This document shows positions 1-8,375 of a stretch of DNA of 64,000 bases, one piece after another. The notes under the pieces are model-generated. The model worked only from the letters and a program-made list of their open reading frames with translations. It searched no databases and had not been told where the DNA came from. This DNA is from Hyphomonadaceae bacterium (GTDB lineage: Bacteria > Pseudomonadota > Alphaproteobacteria > Rhizobiales > Hyphomicrobiaceae). Made by a program: the position numbers and the translations under genes. The stretch covers positions 1 through 64,000 of the forward strand of contig JAIEQJ010000062.1 in the NCBI GenBank assembly GCA_019747815.1, in the 5' to 3' direction. Position 1 is the first letter of the stretch; each line of letters starts with the position of its first letter.

Positions 1-77
1 GCTGAGCCTGTCGAAGCACGATTTGGTGAGCGCAGCCCGTCCTTCGACAAAGCTCAGGACGAGGGCGAGCCCGCGGC
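1..77. repeat. 77-bp dispersed repeat, copy 1
   Basis: Identical base for base to 272-348. It contains the two half-sites CTGAGCCTGTCGAAGCACG and CCGTCCTTCGACAAAGCTCA, which are roughly complementary to each other (CTGAGC..TCGAAG versus CTTCGA..GCTCAG) and so can fold as a hairpin. Repeats of this kind are common between genes in high-GC alphaproteobacteria. No coding function is apparent. The copy may begin before the window. Confidence 0.85.
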
Positions 78-271
78 ATTCCCGGAAGCCGAGCCCGGCG
101 CTCGCGCCGAGGCGAGGCTCTCCGGGATCTTTGCCCCCTCCCTAGTTGGCGGGCGCGGCCCGTCCTTCGACGAGGCTCAGGACGAGGGCGGCGGATGCGG
201 CCCGTCCTTCGGCAAGCTCAGGACGCAGGCGCGCGCGCTGTCATCGCGTGTCAAGCTCGCTCCAACCCCGT
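78..271. repeat. degenerate repeat fragments
   Basis: Between the two perfect 77-bp copies lie partial copies of the same half-site, at about 155-186 (CCGTCCTTCGACGAGGCTCA) and 199-220 (CCGTCCTTCGGCAAGCTCAG). There is also a copy, at about 79-147, of the 'TTCCCGGAAGCCGAGCCC ... GGCTCTCCGGGATC' unit that recurs at 5.6-5.95 kb. Small open frames across this stretch follow the repeats and look non-coding. Confidence 0.7.
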
Positions 272-348
272 GCTGAGCCTGTCGAAGCACGATTTGGTGA
301 GCGCAGCCCGTCCTTCGACAAAGCTCAGGACGAGGGCGAGCCCGCGGC
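272..348. repeat. 77-bp dispersed repeat, copy 2
   Basis: Perfect copy of bases 1-77, same orientation, 271 bp downstream. The absence of any mismatch suggests recent duplication or gene conversion. A diverged third relative lies at 8162-8238. Bases 349-527, before the first gene, show no further feature. Confidence 0.85.
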
Positions 349-527
349 TTGGGTGGGGCCACCAAGGACAGAAGGACGCTGGGGACCGATCTCGAGCCAG
401 CGTCACACGGCTGTCACTTGGCCGATGACCAGACCGCGGCGCCGCGAGCGCCCGCACGGGTCACATTCAGCTTTTGTTCATGGTGCGCCCCGTAGCAAGC
501 ACACTCGTTGGCCAGGGAGTGCACATC

Positions 528-743
528 GTGACTCGCCGCAGACTCTTGTCCCTTGCCGCCGCCGCATCCGCCCTGGCGGCCATGGGCGCGCTCCTGACGC
601 CGGCCGCGGCCAGCGCGCAATCCTCGTGCCGCTCCACGTGCTGGGAAGCCTACGGCGCCTGCTACAAATCCACCAACAATCGCCAGCGCTGCCAGGCGCA
701 GCTGCAGCGCTGCCTCAACGGTTGCATCCGCAGCAAACGCTGA
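528..743 (+). CDS. small exported cysteine-rich protein
   Basis: Predicted product of 71 residues from GTG 528, chosen because AGGGAG at 514-519 sits 8 bases upstream. In-frame TTG 474 and ATG 480 would add a charged tail before the signal peptide. Residues 1-31 are a signal peptide (basic VTRRR, hydrophobic stretch, cleavage near ASA|Q). The mature part of about 40 residues carries six Cys spaced C-x3-C-x6-C-x9-C-x6-C-x3-C, a mirror-symmetric pattern suggesting a helical hairpin held by disulfides in the periplasm. The family is not recognised and the function unknown. The gene stands alone, convergent with the cytochrome gene downstream. Confidence 0.6.
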   Translation: MTRRRLLSLAAAASALAAMGALLTPAAASAQSSCRSTCWEAYGACYKSTNNRQRCQAQLQRCLNGCIRSKR

Positions 744-770
744 GCGGCGGATGCGAGGCCCGAGCCAGCG

Positions 771-1190
771 CTATTTGGCTAATGTCTTCAAATAGGCGAT
801 GACGTCCTTGCGGTCCTGGCCGTCCTTGAGCCCGGCGAACGCCATCTTGGTGCCCGGCATGAAGCTCAGCGGCGCCTCCAGGTACTTGAACATCGCCTCC
901 TCGGTCCACACCAGCCCCTTGGCGCCCGCCTGCTTGTTGGCCTCCGAGTAGCTGTACCCCTCGATCGTCCCCGCCGCGCGGCCGATGATGCCGTTGAGCA
1001 TCGGCCCCACCTTGTTCTTCGCCTCGGGCCCGACATCGTGACAGGCGCGGCATCTCTTGAAGACCTCCGCGCCCTCCTCGGCGCTGCCCTCCTGCGCCCA
1101 TGCCGGCACCGGGCCGGCGCTCAAGCCGCCGACGATGGTCAAGGCGGCAAGGGCAATCCGCAACGGGCGGGGCTGGCGACGGCTGGACAT
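771..1190 (-). CDS. soluble periplasmic class I cytochrome c
   Basis: 139 residues from ATG 1190; the frame stays open further upstream, but only this start places the signal peptide (residues 1-32, cleavage near AWA|Q) at the N terminus. One haem-binding motif CRACH lies at 47-51 and the distal Met ligand is probably Met116 in PGTKM. Size and motif spacing fit mitochondrial-like cytochrome c / cytochrome c2, an electron carrier between respiratory complexes. It is divergent from glcD with a 163-bp gap, so it could take electrons from flavin enzymes such as GlcD, but that link is only positional. Confidence 0.9.
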   Translation of the reverse strand: MSSRRQPRPLRIALAALTIVGGLSAGPVPAWAQEGSAEEGAEVFKRCRACHDVGPEAKNKVGPMLNGIIGRAAGTIEGYSYSEANKQAGAKGLVWTEEAMFKYLEAPLSFMPGTKMAFAGLKDGQDRKDVIAYLKTLAK

Positions 1191-1353
1191 GACTGATCTC
1201 GCGCGTTCTCTGGCCGGTAAGAATTGCCACACTAAAATCCAACGGCCGGCAATTTCCCACGCGACCGTTCGCAGCATGCGCTTTGTGATATACCATGTGG
1301 GCGCGAGCGGCCGCGAGAGCGCCGACGACACCCAAACCCCCTGGGGACCCACG

Positions 1354-2799
1354 ATGCCGCTGGCACTGCCCGAACCTGATCAAGTGGTCATGCGGCAACG
1401 CGAGGCGATCGTGGAGGATCTGCGCCGCCTGGTGGCGCCGGGCGGCATCATCGGCGATGAGGAGGGACGGCGCGCCTACGAGACGGACGCGCTCACCGCC
1501 TATCGCCGCGTGCCGCTGGCCGTCGCGCTGCCCACCTCCACCGAGGAGGTCTCCCGGCTGCTGCGCTACTGCCATGCCAACGACATCAAGGTCGTGGCCC
1601 GCGGGGCCGGCACGTCCTTGTCGGGAGGTGCCCTGCCGGCGGAGGATGCACTCGTCATCGCCGTATCGCGCATGACCCGCGTGCTCGGCATCGACACCAT
1701 GAACCGCACCGCCACCGTTGAGGTCGGCATCACCAATCTCGGCATCAGCGAGGCGGTGAAGGCGCAGGGCTTCTTCTACGCGCCCGACCCCTCCAGCCAG
1801 CTCGCCTGCACGCTGGCCGGCAACATCGGCATGAATTCCGGCGGCGCCCACTGCCTCAAGTACGGCGTCACCACCAACAACGTCCTCGGCCTCAAGCTGG
1901 TGCTGATGGACGGCGAGGTGATCGACATCGGCGGCCGCCACCTCGATGCCGCCGGCTACGACCTGATGGGCCTCATCGTCGGCTCGGAGGGCCAGCTCGG
2001 CATCGTCACGGAGGCCACGGTGCGCATCCTGCGCGCGCCCGAAGGCGCGCGGCCGATGCTCATCGGTTTCAACTCCAGCGAAACCGCCGGCCGGTGCGTA
2101 TCGGCCATCATCGGCGCCGGCATCATTCCCGTCGCCATCGAGTTCATGGACAAGCCCGCCATCCAGGTGTGCGAGGCGTTCGCCAAGGCGGGCTATCCCA
2201 CCGACGCCGAGGCGCTGCTGATCATCGAGGTGGAGGGATCGACCGAGGAGATCGCCGATCTGCTCAATGTCATCGGCGGCATCGCCGGCCGCTTTGCGCC
2301 GAGCGTGCTGCGCATCAGCCAGAGCGCGGAGCAGAGCGCGGCGATCTGGAAGGGCCGCAAGTCGGCCTTCGGCGCCATCGGCCGCATCTCCGACTACTAC
2401 TGCATGGACGGCACCATTCCGCTCGGCAAGCTGGGCGCGGTGCTGGTCGCCATCTCGCAGATCTGCGACAAGCACGGCCTCAAGGTCGCCAACATCTTCC
2501 ACGCCGGCGACGGCAACCTGCATCCCTTGATCCTCTACGACGCCAACGACGAGGCCGAGGCCGAGCGCGCCGAGAAGGCGGGCGAGGAGATCCTGGAGCT
2601 GTGCGTCACCTCCGGCGGCTGCCTGACCGGCGAGCATGGCGTCGGCATCGAGAAGCGCGATCTCATGCGCGTGCAGTTCACCGAGACCGATCTTGCGGCC
2701 CAGATGCGCATCAAGACCGTGTTCGATCCCAAGTGGCTGCTCAATCCGGCCAAGGTCTTCCCCCTCGACGGCCGCGAGACGGCCCTCGAGGCGGCGTGA
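1354..2799 (+). CDS. glcD: glycolate oxidase FAD-binding subunit GlcD
   Basis: 481 residues from ATG 1354; the upstream frame is open but lacks family similarity. The FAD-binding PCMH fold occupies roughly residues 50-230 with the pyrophosphate-binding RGAGTSLSGG at 83-92 and NIGMNSGGAH. The C-terminal FAD-oxidase domain ends in GEHGVGIEKRDLM. In the GlcDEF family this subunit oxidises glycolate (or D-lactate) to glyoxylate (or pyruvate) and passes electrons through GlcF to quinone at the membrane. It is first in the glcDEF operon, followed by glcE after 7 bases. Length matches E. coli GlcD (about 499). Confidence 0.95.
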   Translation: MPLALPEPDQVVMRQREAIVEDLRRLVAPGGIIGDEEGRRAYETDALTAYRRVPLAVALPTSTEEVSRLLRYCHANDIKVVARGAGTSLSGGALPAEDALVIAVSRMTRVLGIDTMNRTATVEVGITNLGISEAVKAQGFFYAPDPSSQLACTLAGNIGMNSGGAHCLKYGVTTNNVLGLKLVLMDGEVIDIGGRHLDAAGYDLMGLIVGSEGQLGIVTEATVRILRAPEGARPMLIGFNSSETAGRCVSAIIGAGIIPVAIEFMDKPAIQVCEAFAKAGYPTDAEALLIIEVEGSTEEIADLLNVIGGIAGRFAPSVLRISQSAEQSAAIWKGRKSAFGAIGRISDYYCMDGTIPLGKLGAVLVAISQICDKHGLKVANIFHAGDGNLHPLILYDANDEAEAERAEKAGEEILELCVTSGGCLTGEHGVGIEKRDLMRVQFTETDLAAQMRIKTVFDPKWLLNPAKVFPLDGRETALEAA

Positions 2800-2806
2800 G
2801 GCAACG

Positions 2807-4033
2807 GTGAGCGTGCTCAGCAACATGCGCCCCGTCGACGAGCGCGAGTTTGCGCGCGTGCTGGCGGAAGCGGCCGCGACCGGCACGCCGCTGGAGATCA
2901 GCGGCGGCGGCTCCAAGCAGAGCATCGGCCGGCCGATGCAGACCTCAGCCACCGTGTCGGCCAAGGCCATGCGCGGCATCACCCTCTACGAGCCCAGCGA
3001 GATGGTCATGTCGGCCCGCGCCGGCACGTCGCTGAGCCAGATCGAATCCGATCTTGCCGACCACGGCCAGATGCTGGCCTTCGAGCCGGCGGAGCTCGGC
3101 CCCCTCATGGGCGGCGAGCCCGGCCAGGCCACCATCGGCGGCGTCTTCGCCACCAACTTCTCCGGCGCGCGTCGCGTCAGCATCGGCGCCGCACGCGACC
3201 ACCTGCTGGGCGTGCGCGCCATCAACGGCCGTGGCGAGATTTTCAAGTCCGGCGGCCGCGTGATGAAGAACGTCACGGGCTACGACCTCTGCCGCGGTCT
3301 GTCGGGAAGCTGGGGCACGCTGGCGGTGCTGAGCGAGGTGACGTTCAAGGTGCTGCCGATGCCGGAGGATACGGCCACTCTTGTCCTGCTCGGCCTGCCC
3401 GACGAGTTCGCCGTCGAGGCCCTGTGCAGCGCCATGAGTAGCCCGTTCGAGGTGTCCGGGGCCGTGCATCTGCAGGCGGCGCTGGCGGCCCGCCTGGAGC
3501 ATGCGGGGCTCAGCAGCCAGGGCAAGGCCGTCACGGCGCTGCGGGTCGAGAACTTCACCAAGTCGGTGCGCTATCGCACGGACCGGATCAAGAACCTGCT
3601 CAAGGCTTACGGCGACATCCACGAGCTCGACCGCGACAACTCGCTGCTGGTCTGGGGCGAGCTGCGCCGGCTGTCCGTCCTGCGGGGCGGCGAGGGACCG
3701 GTGTGGCGCATTTCGACCGCGCCCGCGGCCGGGCCGAAGGTCGTGGCGGCGATCTCCGCCTACATGGACTGCCGCGCCTTCTACGACTGGTCGGGCGGGC
3801 TCGTGTGGATCGAGGTGCTGGCCACCACCGATGCCGGCGCCGCCGACGTCCGCCGCGTCATCGCCACCCACGGCGGGCATACGACGCTGATCCACGCCGC
3901 ACCCGAGGTGCGCGCCGCCGTGGAGGTGTTCCAGCCCCTCGAGCCCGGCCTGGAAAGGCTCTCGCGCAAGCTCAAGGCGGCATTCGATCCGGCAGGCATC
4001 CTCAACCCCGGCCGCATGTATCCAGGCTTCTGA
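2807..4033 (+). CDS. glcE: glycolate oxidase FAD-binding subunit GlcE
   Basis: 408 residues from GTG 2807, preceded by a GTGAGG ribosome site that overlaps the glcD stop; ATG 2825 is the alternative. A second PCMH FAD-binding domain fills the N-terminal half (EISGGGSKQ near residue 30, then GGVFATNFSG and VTGYDLCRGL), followed by a shorter, less conserved C-terminal region ending LNPGRMYPGF. Known GlcE proteins are required with GlcD and GlcF for glycolate oxidase activity. Tight spacing to glcD and glcF supports co-translation. Confidence 0.93.
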   Translation: MSVLSNMRPVDEREFARVLAEAAATGTPLEISGGGSKQSIGRPMQTSATVSAKAMRGITLYEPSEMVMSARAGTSLSQIESDLADHGQMLAFEPAELGPLMGGEPGQATIGGVFATNFSGARRVSIGAARDHLLGVRAINGRGEIFKSGGRVMKNVTGYDLCRGLSGSWGTLAVLSEVTFKVLPMPEDTATLVLLGLPDEFAVEALCSAMSSPFEVSGAVHLQAALAARLEHAGLSSQGKAVTALRVENFTKSVRYRTDRIKNLLKAYGDIHELDRDNSLLVWGELRRLSVLRGGEGPVWRISTAPAAGPKVVAAISAYMDCRAFYDWSGGLVWIEVLATTDAGAADVRRVIATHGGHTTLIHAAPEVRAAVEVFQPLEPGLERLSRKLKAAFDPAGILNPGRMYPGF

Positions 4034-4050
4034 AGGGCAAGGCGGCACCC

Positions 4051-5412
4051 ATGCAAACCAACTTCAAGGCCAAGCAGCTCAAGGATCCGCGCACGGCGGA
4101 GATCGACCGCATCCTGCGCAAGTGCGTGCATTGCGGGTTCTGCACCGCCACCTGCCCCACCTACGTCCTGCTCGGCGACGAGCGCGACAGCCCGCGCGGC
4201 CGCATCTACCTGATGAAGGAGATGTTCGAGCGCGGCCGCCGCGCCACCCCCGTCGTGCAGCAGCACGTCGACCGCTGCCTGTCGTGCCTGTCGTGCATGA
4301 CGACGTGCCCCAGCGGCGTCGACTACATGCACCTGGTCGACCACGCGCGCACCCACATCGAGGAGACGGGGCGGCGCAGCTTCAAGGATCGCGCCATCCG
4401 GCGGCTGCTGGCCTCGACACTGCCCTATCCCGGCCGCTTCCGCCTGGCCCTCAGGGCCGCACGCCTCGCCCGTCCGTTCATGGGCCTGCTGCGCCGGCTG
4501 GCGCCGAAGGAGGTCGTGGCGATGCTGGAGCTGGCGCCCGCCGGCCTGCTGCGCGGCGCCAGCTATGCCGGCCCCGGCACGGCCGCCACCCAGGGCGAGC
4601 GGCGCAAGCGCGTGATCCTGCTCGCCGGCTGTGCGCAGCAGGTGCTGCGGCCCGAGATCAACGATGCCACCATCCGGCTGCTCGCGCGCCGCGGCGTCGA
4701 TGTCGAGGTGGCGCCGAATGCGGGCTGCTGCGGCGCCCTGGTGCATCATATGGGCCGCGAGCCTGCCGCCGTCGCCATGGCCAGGCGCAATGTGGACGCC
4801 TGGACGCGTGTGATGAGCCGGGGCGAACCCGTCGATGCCGTGGTCATCAACGCGTCGGGCTGCGGCACCACCGTCAAGGACTACGCGCACATGCTCAAGT
4901 ACGAGCCGGAGTATGCCGAGCGCGCCGCCAGGATCTCCGCCATGACCCGCGATGTCACCGAGTTTCTGGCGAGCTACGACATGGGCCCGCCCAAGCGCTG
5001 GTCGTCGCTGCGCGTGGCCTACCATTCGGCCTGCTCCATGCAGCACGGCCAGCGCGTGATCGACGAGCCGCGCATGCTCCTGCGCAACGCCGGCTTCTCG
5101 GTGGTCGAGGTGCCCGAGGGGCATCTGTGCTGCGGCTCGGCCGGAACCTACAACGTCCTGCAGCCCGACATCGCCCGCGAGCTGCGCGACCGCAAGGCTG
5201 CCAACATCAGGAGCGTGCGCGCCGACCTCGTCGCCACCGGCAACATCGGCTGCATCACGCAACTGGCAAGCGGCATGAGCATTCCGATCGCGCACACCAT
5301 CGAGCTGCTCGACTGGGCCTACGGCGGGCCGGTGCCGCGCGGCCTTGAGGCGCTGTCGCGGCACGTGCACGACGTCCCCGAGGCCCGGTCCGTGATCGCT
5401 CTGACGGGCTAG
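4051..5412 (+). CDS. glcF: glycolate oxidase iron-sulfur subunit GlcF
   Basis: 453 residues from ATG 4051, 17 bases after glcE. Two 4Fe-4S ferredoxin motifs are visible: C25-x2-C28-x2-C31-x3-C35-P and C76-x2-C79-x2-C82-x3-C86-P. Two cysteine-rich CCG domains follow, with NAGCCGALVHHMG and EGHLCCGSAGTYN as in heterodisulfide reductase and succinate dehydrogenase CCG proteins. This subunit carries electrons from the GlcD/GlcE flavins to the quinone pool. It is the last operon gene. Downstream is a repeat-filled gap without an obvious terminator. Confidence 0.95.
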   Translation: MQTNFKAKQLKDPRTAEIDRILRKCVHCGFCTATCPTYVLLGDERDSPRGRIYLMKEMFERGRRATPVVQQHVDRCLSCLSCMTTCPSGVDYMHLVDHARTHIEETGRRSFKDRAIRRLLASTLPYPGRFRLALRAARLARPFMGLLRRLAPKEVVAMLELAPAGLLRGASYAGPGTAATQGERRKRVILLAGCAQQVLRPEINDATIRLLARRGVDVEVAPNAGCCGALVHHMGREPAAVAMARRNVDAWTRVMSRGEPVDAVVINASGCGTTVKDYAHMLKYEPEYAERAARISAMTRDVTEFLASYDMGPPKRWSSLRVAYHSACSMQHGQRVIDEPRMLLRNAGFSVVEVPEGHLCCGSAGTYNVLQPDIARELRDRKAANIRSVRADLVATGNIGCITQLASGMSIPIAHTIELLDWAYGGPVPRGLEALSRHVHDVPEARSVIALTG

Positions 5413-5441
5413 TGGTGTGACGCCGACACTTGCGTCCCGCG

Positions 5442-5531
5442 GTCATGCCGGGGCTTGTCCCCGGCAGCCGGCCATCGACGAGCGTCGGCGCCAACCGGGA
5501 GATGGATCCCGGCGACAAGCGCCGGGATGAC
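5442..5531. repeat. palindromic intergenic repeat (GTCATGCCGG...CCGGGATGAC)
   Basis: Begins GTCATGCCGGGG and ends GCGCCGGGATGAC, so the two ends are imperfect reverse complements of each other; the inner segment contains CTTGTCCCCGG and CCCGGCGACAAG, again complementary. It is the same class of element as 13502-13612. It lies just after glcF and could form a long transcript hairpin and help end glcDEF transcription, but no T-tract follows. Confidence 0.7.
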
Positions 5532-5626
5532 AGGGATCGTCGCCAGGGACGCAAGGGGGCAGGCGCTCCGGCCGGGGAGGTAAAGGGCAGACGCTCTGGC
5601 CGGGGAGGCAAGGGATGGGCGCCCGC

Positions 5627-6034
5627 TCCTTCTGCGTTCCCGGAAGCCGAGCCCGCGGCGAGGCTCTCCGGGATCCTTACCCCTCTGAATTGCGCACCTC
5701 ACCCGTCGAAGCCGTCGGCACGCAGGATGTCGCCGCGCAGATGCGCTCGCATCGCAACGGGCAAAGACCCCGGCTCTGCGCGCTCGACCTTGATCTCCGA
5801 TCAAGCTCGCGCTTCGGCCGGGGACGCATCCCTTGGCGCTCCGGCCGGGGGGCAAGGGGGCGTTGAATGGGCGGGGCCTCCTCCTCCTTCTGCGTTCCCG
5901 GAAGCCGAGCCTGGCTCATGAGCCGGGGCGAGGCTCTCCGGGATCCTTACCCCTGCGAGGGGCAAAGACCCCGGCTCTGCGCGCTCGACCTTGATCTCCG
6001 ATCAAGCTCGCGCTCCGGCCGGGGACGCATCCCT
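5627..6034. repeat. block of duplicated non-coding repeat units
   Basis: Two unit types alternate. Unit 1 (TTCTGCGTTCCCGGAAGCC ... GAGGCTCTCCGGGATCC) occurs at 5627-5684 and 5885-5954, the second copy carrying a short extra segment. Unit 2 is 73 bp (starts GCAAAGACCCCGGCTCTGCG) at 5761-5833 and 5962-6034 with one mismatch between copies. Short CGGCCGGGG(A)(G/C) pieces fill the gaps. All six frames are open for long stretches only because GC is high, and no protein family is recognisable. The whole 5413-6250 gap therefore appears to be non-coding repeats. Confidence 0.75.
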
Positions 6035-6077
6035 CGCGCGCCTCGGCCGGGGACGCAAGGGATGGGCGCCCGCTCCT

Positions 6078-6221
6078 TCGCCCTTCCTCGCAGCACGCCT
6101 GCTGAGCGAATTTCTCGATCTGAATCACACTAGCACCATGAGCTTGCTTGTGTCCTTTCGATCGCGAAGTTCGTTCAGCGCCTGCAGCAAGATCCGGCGA
6201 ACTTCGCGATCGGGACACTAG
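6078..6221 (-). repeat. two-unit palindromic (MITE-like) element, truncated copy
   Basis: Reverse-complement copy of the element at 49986-50151, differing at only a few positions. The complete unit A (CGATCGCGAAGTTCG ... CGAACTTCGCGATCG arms) is at the right end. Unit B has lost its outer arm: homology starts at TCGCCCTTCCTCGCAGCACG, just where the 5.6-6.0 kb repeat block stops. Non-coding. Such paired palindromes are typical of small non-autonomous elements or REP doublets; no transposase is present nearby. Confidence 0.85.
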
Positions 6222-6250
6222 CGTGTCGGCAGCCCAAGCCGGGTCTGCCG

Positions 6251-7270
6251 TCAGGCCTTGGCGGTCCGCTGCAGGCGGCGAAACATATCGCCTTTGGCGA
6301 GATCGATGCGATGCCGGCAGGCCGCGCGCAGGTCGTTGCTGTGACTGCCGAACCCGACATGCACCACCTGCTTGGTGCGCATCTCCTGCACGAACTCCAC
6401 GGCCGGCACGAAATCGCTGTCCTCCGAGACGATGAGGGCGATGTCGTAGGCATCGAACGTGGCATCGCCGACGAGATCGGTGGCGATGAAGGTATCGAGC
6501 ATCTTCTCCGGTGCGATCGGAATGCCGCCGGAGGTGTACTGGCAGCTCGCAAGCTGATCCTCGCGCGGGGTGCGCCGGTAGATCGGCACCACCACGCAGC
6601 CCGTGACATTGCCGATCTCGCGCGTCAGCTCGATCTTGTGCTGCTCGTTCTCCTCGCGCCACTTGTCGATCGTCTCCTTGCGCAGCCGGATCGGCAGGGA
6701 CAGTTTGTGCGGCGCCGACTGCTCGTGCCGCAGCATGGTCTCGAGCAGCGTAAAGTAGCTGTCCTCGAACAGCGTGCCGTACACATGCATGCCGCGGTAG
6801 AGCAGCGCCTGCGGCGCCTTGCGCACCCTTGTCAGCCAATCGCCCGTCTCGTCCAGCAGGACCTCGGACAGCCTCTGCCACGCGATATCGTGCGCCAGCG
6901 GCCTGTCCCGCCCGTGCACCACGCTGTTCCAGGTCTTGATGAAGTTGGAGTGGTCGACATAGACCTTGATGTAGCTGTGATGGCCCGCGCGCAGGCGCCG
7001 CAGTTGCGCCTTGAGCTCATCGGCGGCGGCACCCGCCCTGCGGGCGAACGCATCGATCTCGCCGATCTCGCGCGCCTTGCGGGTCGCCGCGGCCGAGGCG
7101 AGGAAGACGGTTTCGACCTCATTGCGCCCGACCGGGCGCCGCCTGAGCGCCAGCCCGGCGAGCCCGAGCAGAAGAAGAAGCGCGGCCAGAACCCAGGCCA
7201 GCGGGGCAGCGGCAAACCCAGCGACGAGAATGCGCGTCACAGCCTCCAGGAGCGCGGCGAACGCCTCCAT
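6251..7270 (-). CDS. membrane-anchored NYN-domain (PIN-like) putative RNase
   Basis: 339 residues from ATG 7270, fixed by a strong GGAGGAGGGGG ribosome site 7 bases upstream. Residues 12-43 form one or two hydrophobic membrane segments, followed by RRR. From about residue 100 the protein shows NYN/LabA-like features: VYVDHSNF (Asp106), FIATDLVGDA (Asp265 and Asp269) and ALIVSEDSDF (Asp284, Asp286), the acidic set that binds metal in PIN-fold nucleases. The region between (about 120-250) is unusually long. The family generally cleaves RNA; here activity and target are unknown. It stands alone, with the palindromic element just beyond its stop. Confidence 0.8.
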   Translation of the reverse strand: MEAFAALLEAVTRILVAGFAAAPLAWVLAALLLLLGLAGLALRRRPVGRNEVETVFLASAAATRKAREIGEIDAFARRAGAAADELKAQLRRLRAGHHSYIKVYVDHSNFIKTWNSVVHGRDRPLAHDIAWQRLSEVLLDETGDWLTRVRKAPQALLYRGMHVYGTLFEDSYFTLLETMLRHEQSAPHKLSLPIRLRKETIDKWREENEQHKIELTREIGNVTGCVVVPIYRRTPREDQLASCQYTSGGIPIAPEKMLDTFIATDLVGDATFDAYDIALIVSEDSDFVPAVEFVQEMRTKQVVHVGFGSHSNDLRAACRHRIDLAKGDMFRRLQRTAKA

Positions 7271-7570
7271 CGCGGAACCCCCTCCTCCGACCAAAGCACC
7301 CCGGAGGACGCCCTTGCTCTCGAGGACCGCGCAGCCAATTGCGCATCGGCGTCAGCCAAGCTAGGGGCTGAAATCCCCATCTTCAACATGCACATGCCGG
7401 CGCTGCCCGTTCTTTGGTCTTGGATGGCCGAATTGCCACGCTGTGCCCGCAAATGCGGTGGCCGCGCGCCCCACGGCGGCAAATCCTTTGCCGCTGGCCG
7501 CCGGGTTGCGTACCCTTGAGACGTTCGCCTCTCCGCGTAGCCGCGTCATGCTCGAACGGTGGAGCCCCCT
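7271..7570. other. 300-bp intergenic region with divergent starts
   Basis: Separates the minus-strand NYN gene from the plus-strand deacylase gene, so it must hold both promoters. No repeat, RNA gene or clear promoter hexamers were recognised. Open frames across it are not supported by ribosome sites or family similarity. Confidence 0.4.
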
Positions 7571-8119
7571 GTGAGGCTGATCCTTGCTGCACTGTCGCTG
7601 GTGTGGGGTGGGATGCTGGCCGGTCCGGCGCTCGCGCAGGTCAACCCCTCGCCGTCGAGGATCGAGGTCCGCGGCGGCGTCCTGGCCCACGACGTCCCCG
7701 GACTGTGGAGCGGCTTCAAGCTCGAGAGCGGCGTCGACATCAACGCGGAGGTGCTGCTCGGCCAGGGCCTCCCGTTTCTCGGCGGCACGATCCGCCCTGC
7801 GGTCGGCGCCAGCGTCAACACCGGCGGCTACACCAGCCGGGCCTATATCGATGCGCGCTGGGAGATCGAGGGGCCCAGCGGCATCTTCTTCGGCATCGGC
7901 CTCGGCGGCGCGGTGCACAACGGCCTCCTCGACCCCACCGACCCGGACATGAAGGCGCTGGGCTCGCGCTTCTTGTTCCACATCCCCGTTGAGCTCGGCC
8001 TCAGGCTGGACGACCGCCGCAGCATCTCGATCTATTTCGAGCACGTGTCGAATGCGTTCCTGGCGAACAGCAACGAGGGCCTGGACAGCATCGGCGTGCG
8101 CTACGGCTACAAGTTCTGA
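7571..8119 (+). CDS. pagL: PagL-type lipid A 3-O-deacylase (acyloxyacyl hydrolase)
   Basis: 182 residues from GTG 7571, chosen because GGAG at 7561-7564 lies 6 bases upstream and the signal peptide (1-22, ending ALA|Q) then begins correctly. The mature protein of about 160 residues is built of alternating beta strands as in an 8-stranded outer-membrane barrel. The C terminus has EHVSNAF (His158, Ser160) and NSNEGLD (Glu169), matching the PagL catalytic His-Ser-Glu, and ends in the aromatic YKF typical of outer-membrane proteins. PagL removes the R-3-hydroxyacyl chain at position 3 of lipid A. Single gene. Confidence 0.8.
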   Translation: MRLILAALSLVWGGMLAGPALAQVNPSPSRIEVRGGVLAHDVPGLWSGFKLESGVDINAEVLLGQGLPFLGGTIRPAVGASVNTGGYTSRAYIDARWEIEGPSGIFFGIGLGGAVHNGLLDPTDPDMKALGSRFLFHIPVELGLRLDDRRSISIYFEHVSNAFLANSNEGLDSIGVRYGYKF

Positions 8120-8161
8120 GGTCATTCAGGTTGCCTCGCGGACGGCTTGGCCGCCCCAGTG

Positions 8162-8238
8162 GTGAGCTTGTCGAACCACGGCGTTGGTGGGCGCAGCCCG
8201 TCCTTCGACGAGGCTCAGGACGACGCGAGCCCGCGGCT
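8162..8238. repeat. diverged copy of the 77-bp dispersed repeat
   Basis: Same order of elements as 1-77 and 272-348: GTGAGCTTGTCGAACCACG, a GCGCAGCCCGTCCTTCGACG half-site, then GAGCCCGCGGCTTG. Several substitutions and small indels separate it from the other two. It lies between the deacylase gene and the SH3-like gene; the rest of that gap shows nothing. Confidence 0.75.
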
Positions 8239-8375
8239 TGGTGATCCCATCAAGGACGCAAGGACTCCAGAAGCTCGTGGAGGCGCGTGACCGCGCAGGG
8301 GCCTGTGCGCCCTATCGCCGGCGCAATTGCCGGCACCTTGTCCCCCTGATCATCGCCAGATCGGGTCCGCGCCCT

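Noticed and set aside
715-2982. Long minus-strand open frame (755 codons) opposite glcD and the cytochrome gene
   Set aside because: It is antisense to two clearly conserved genes and has low-complexity His/Arg/Gly-rich composition typical of GC-rich shadow frames.
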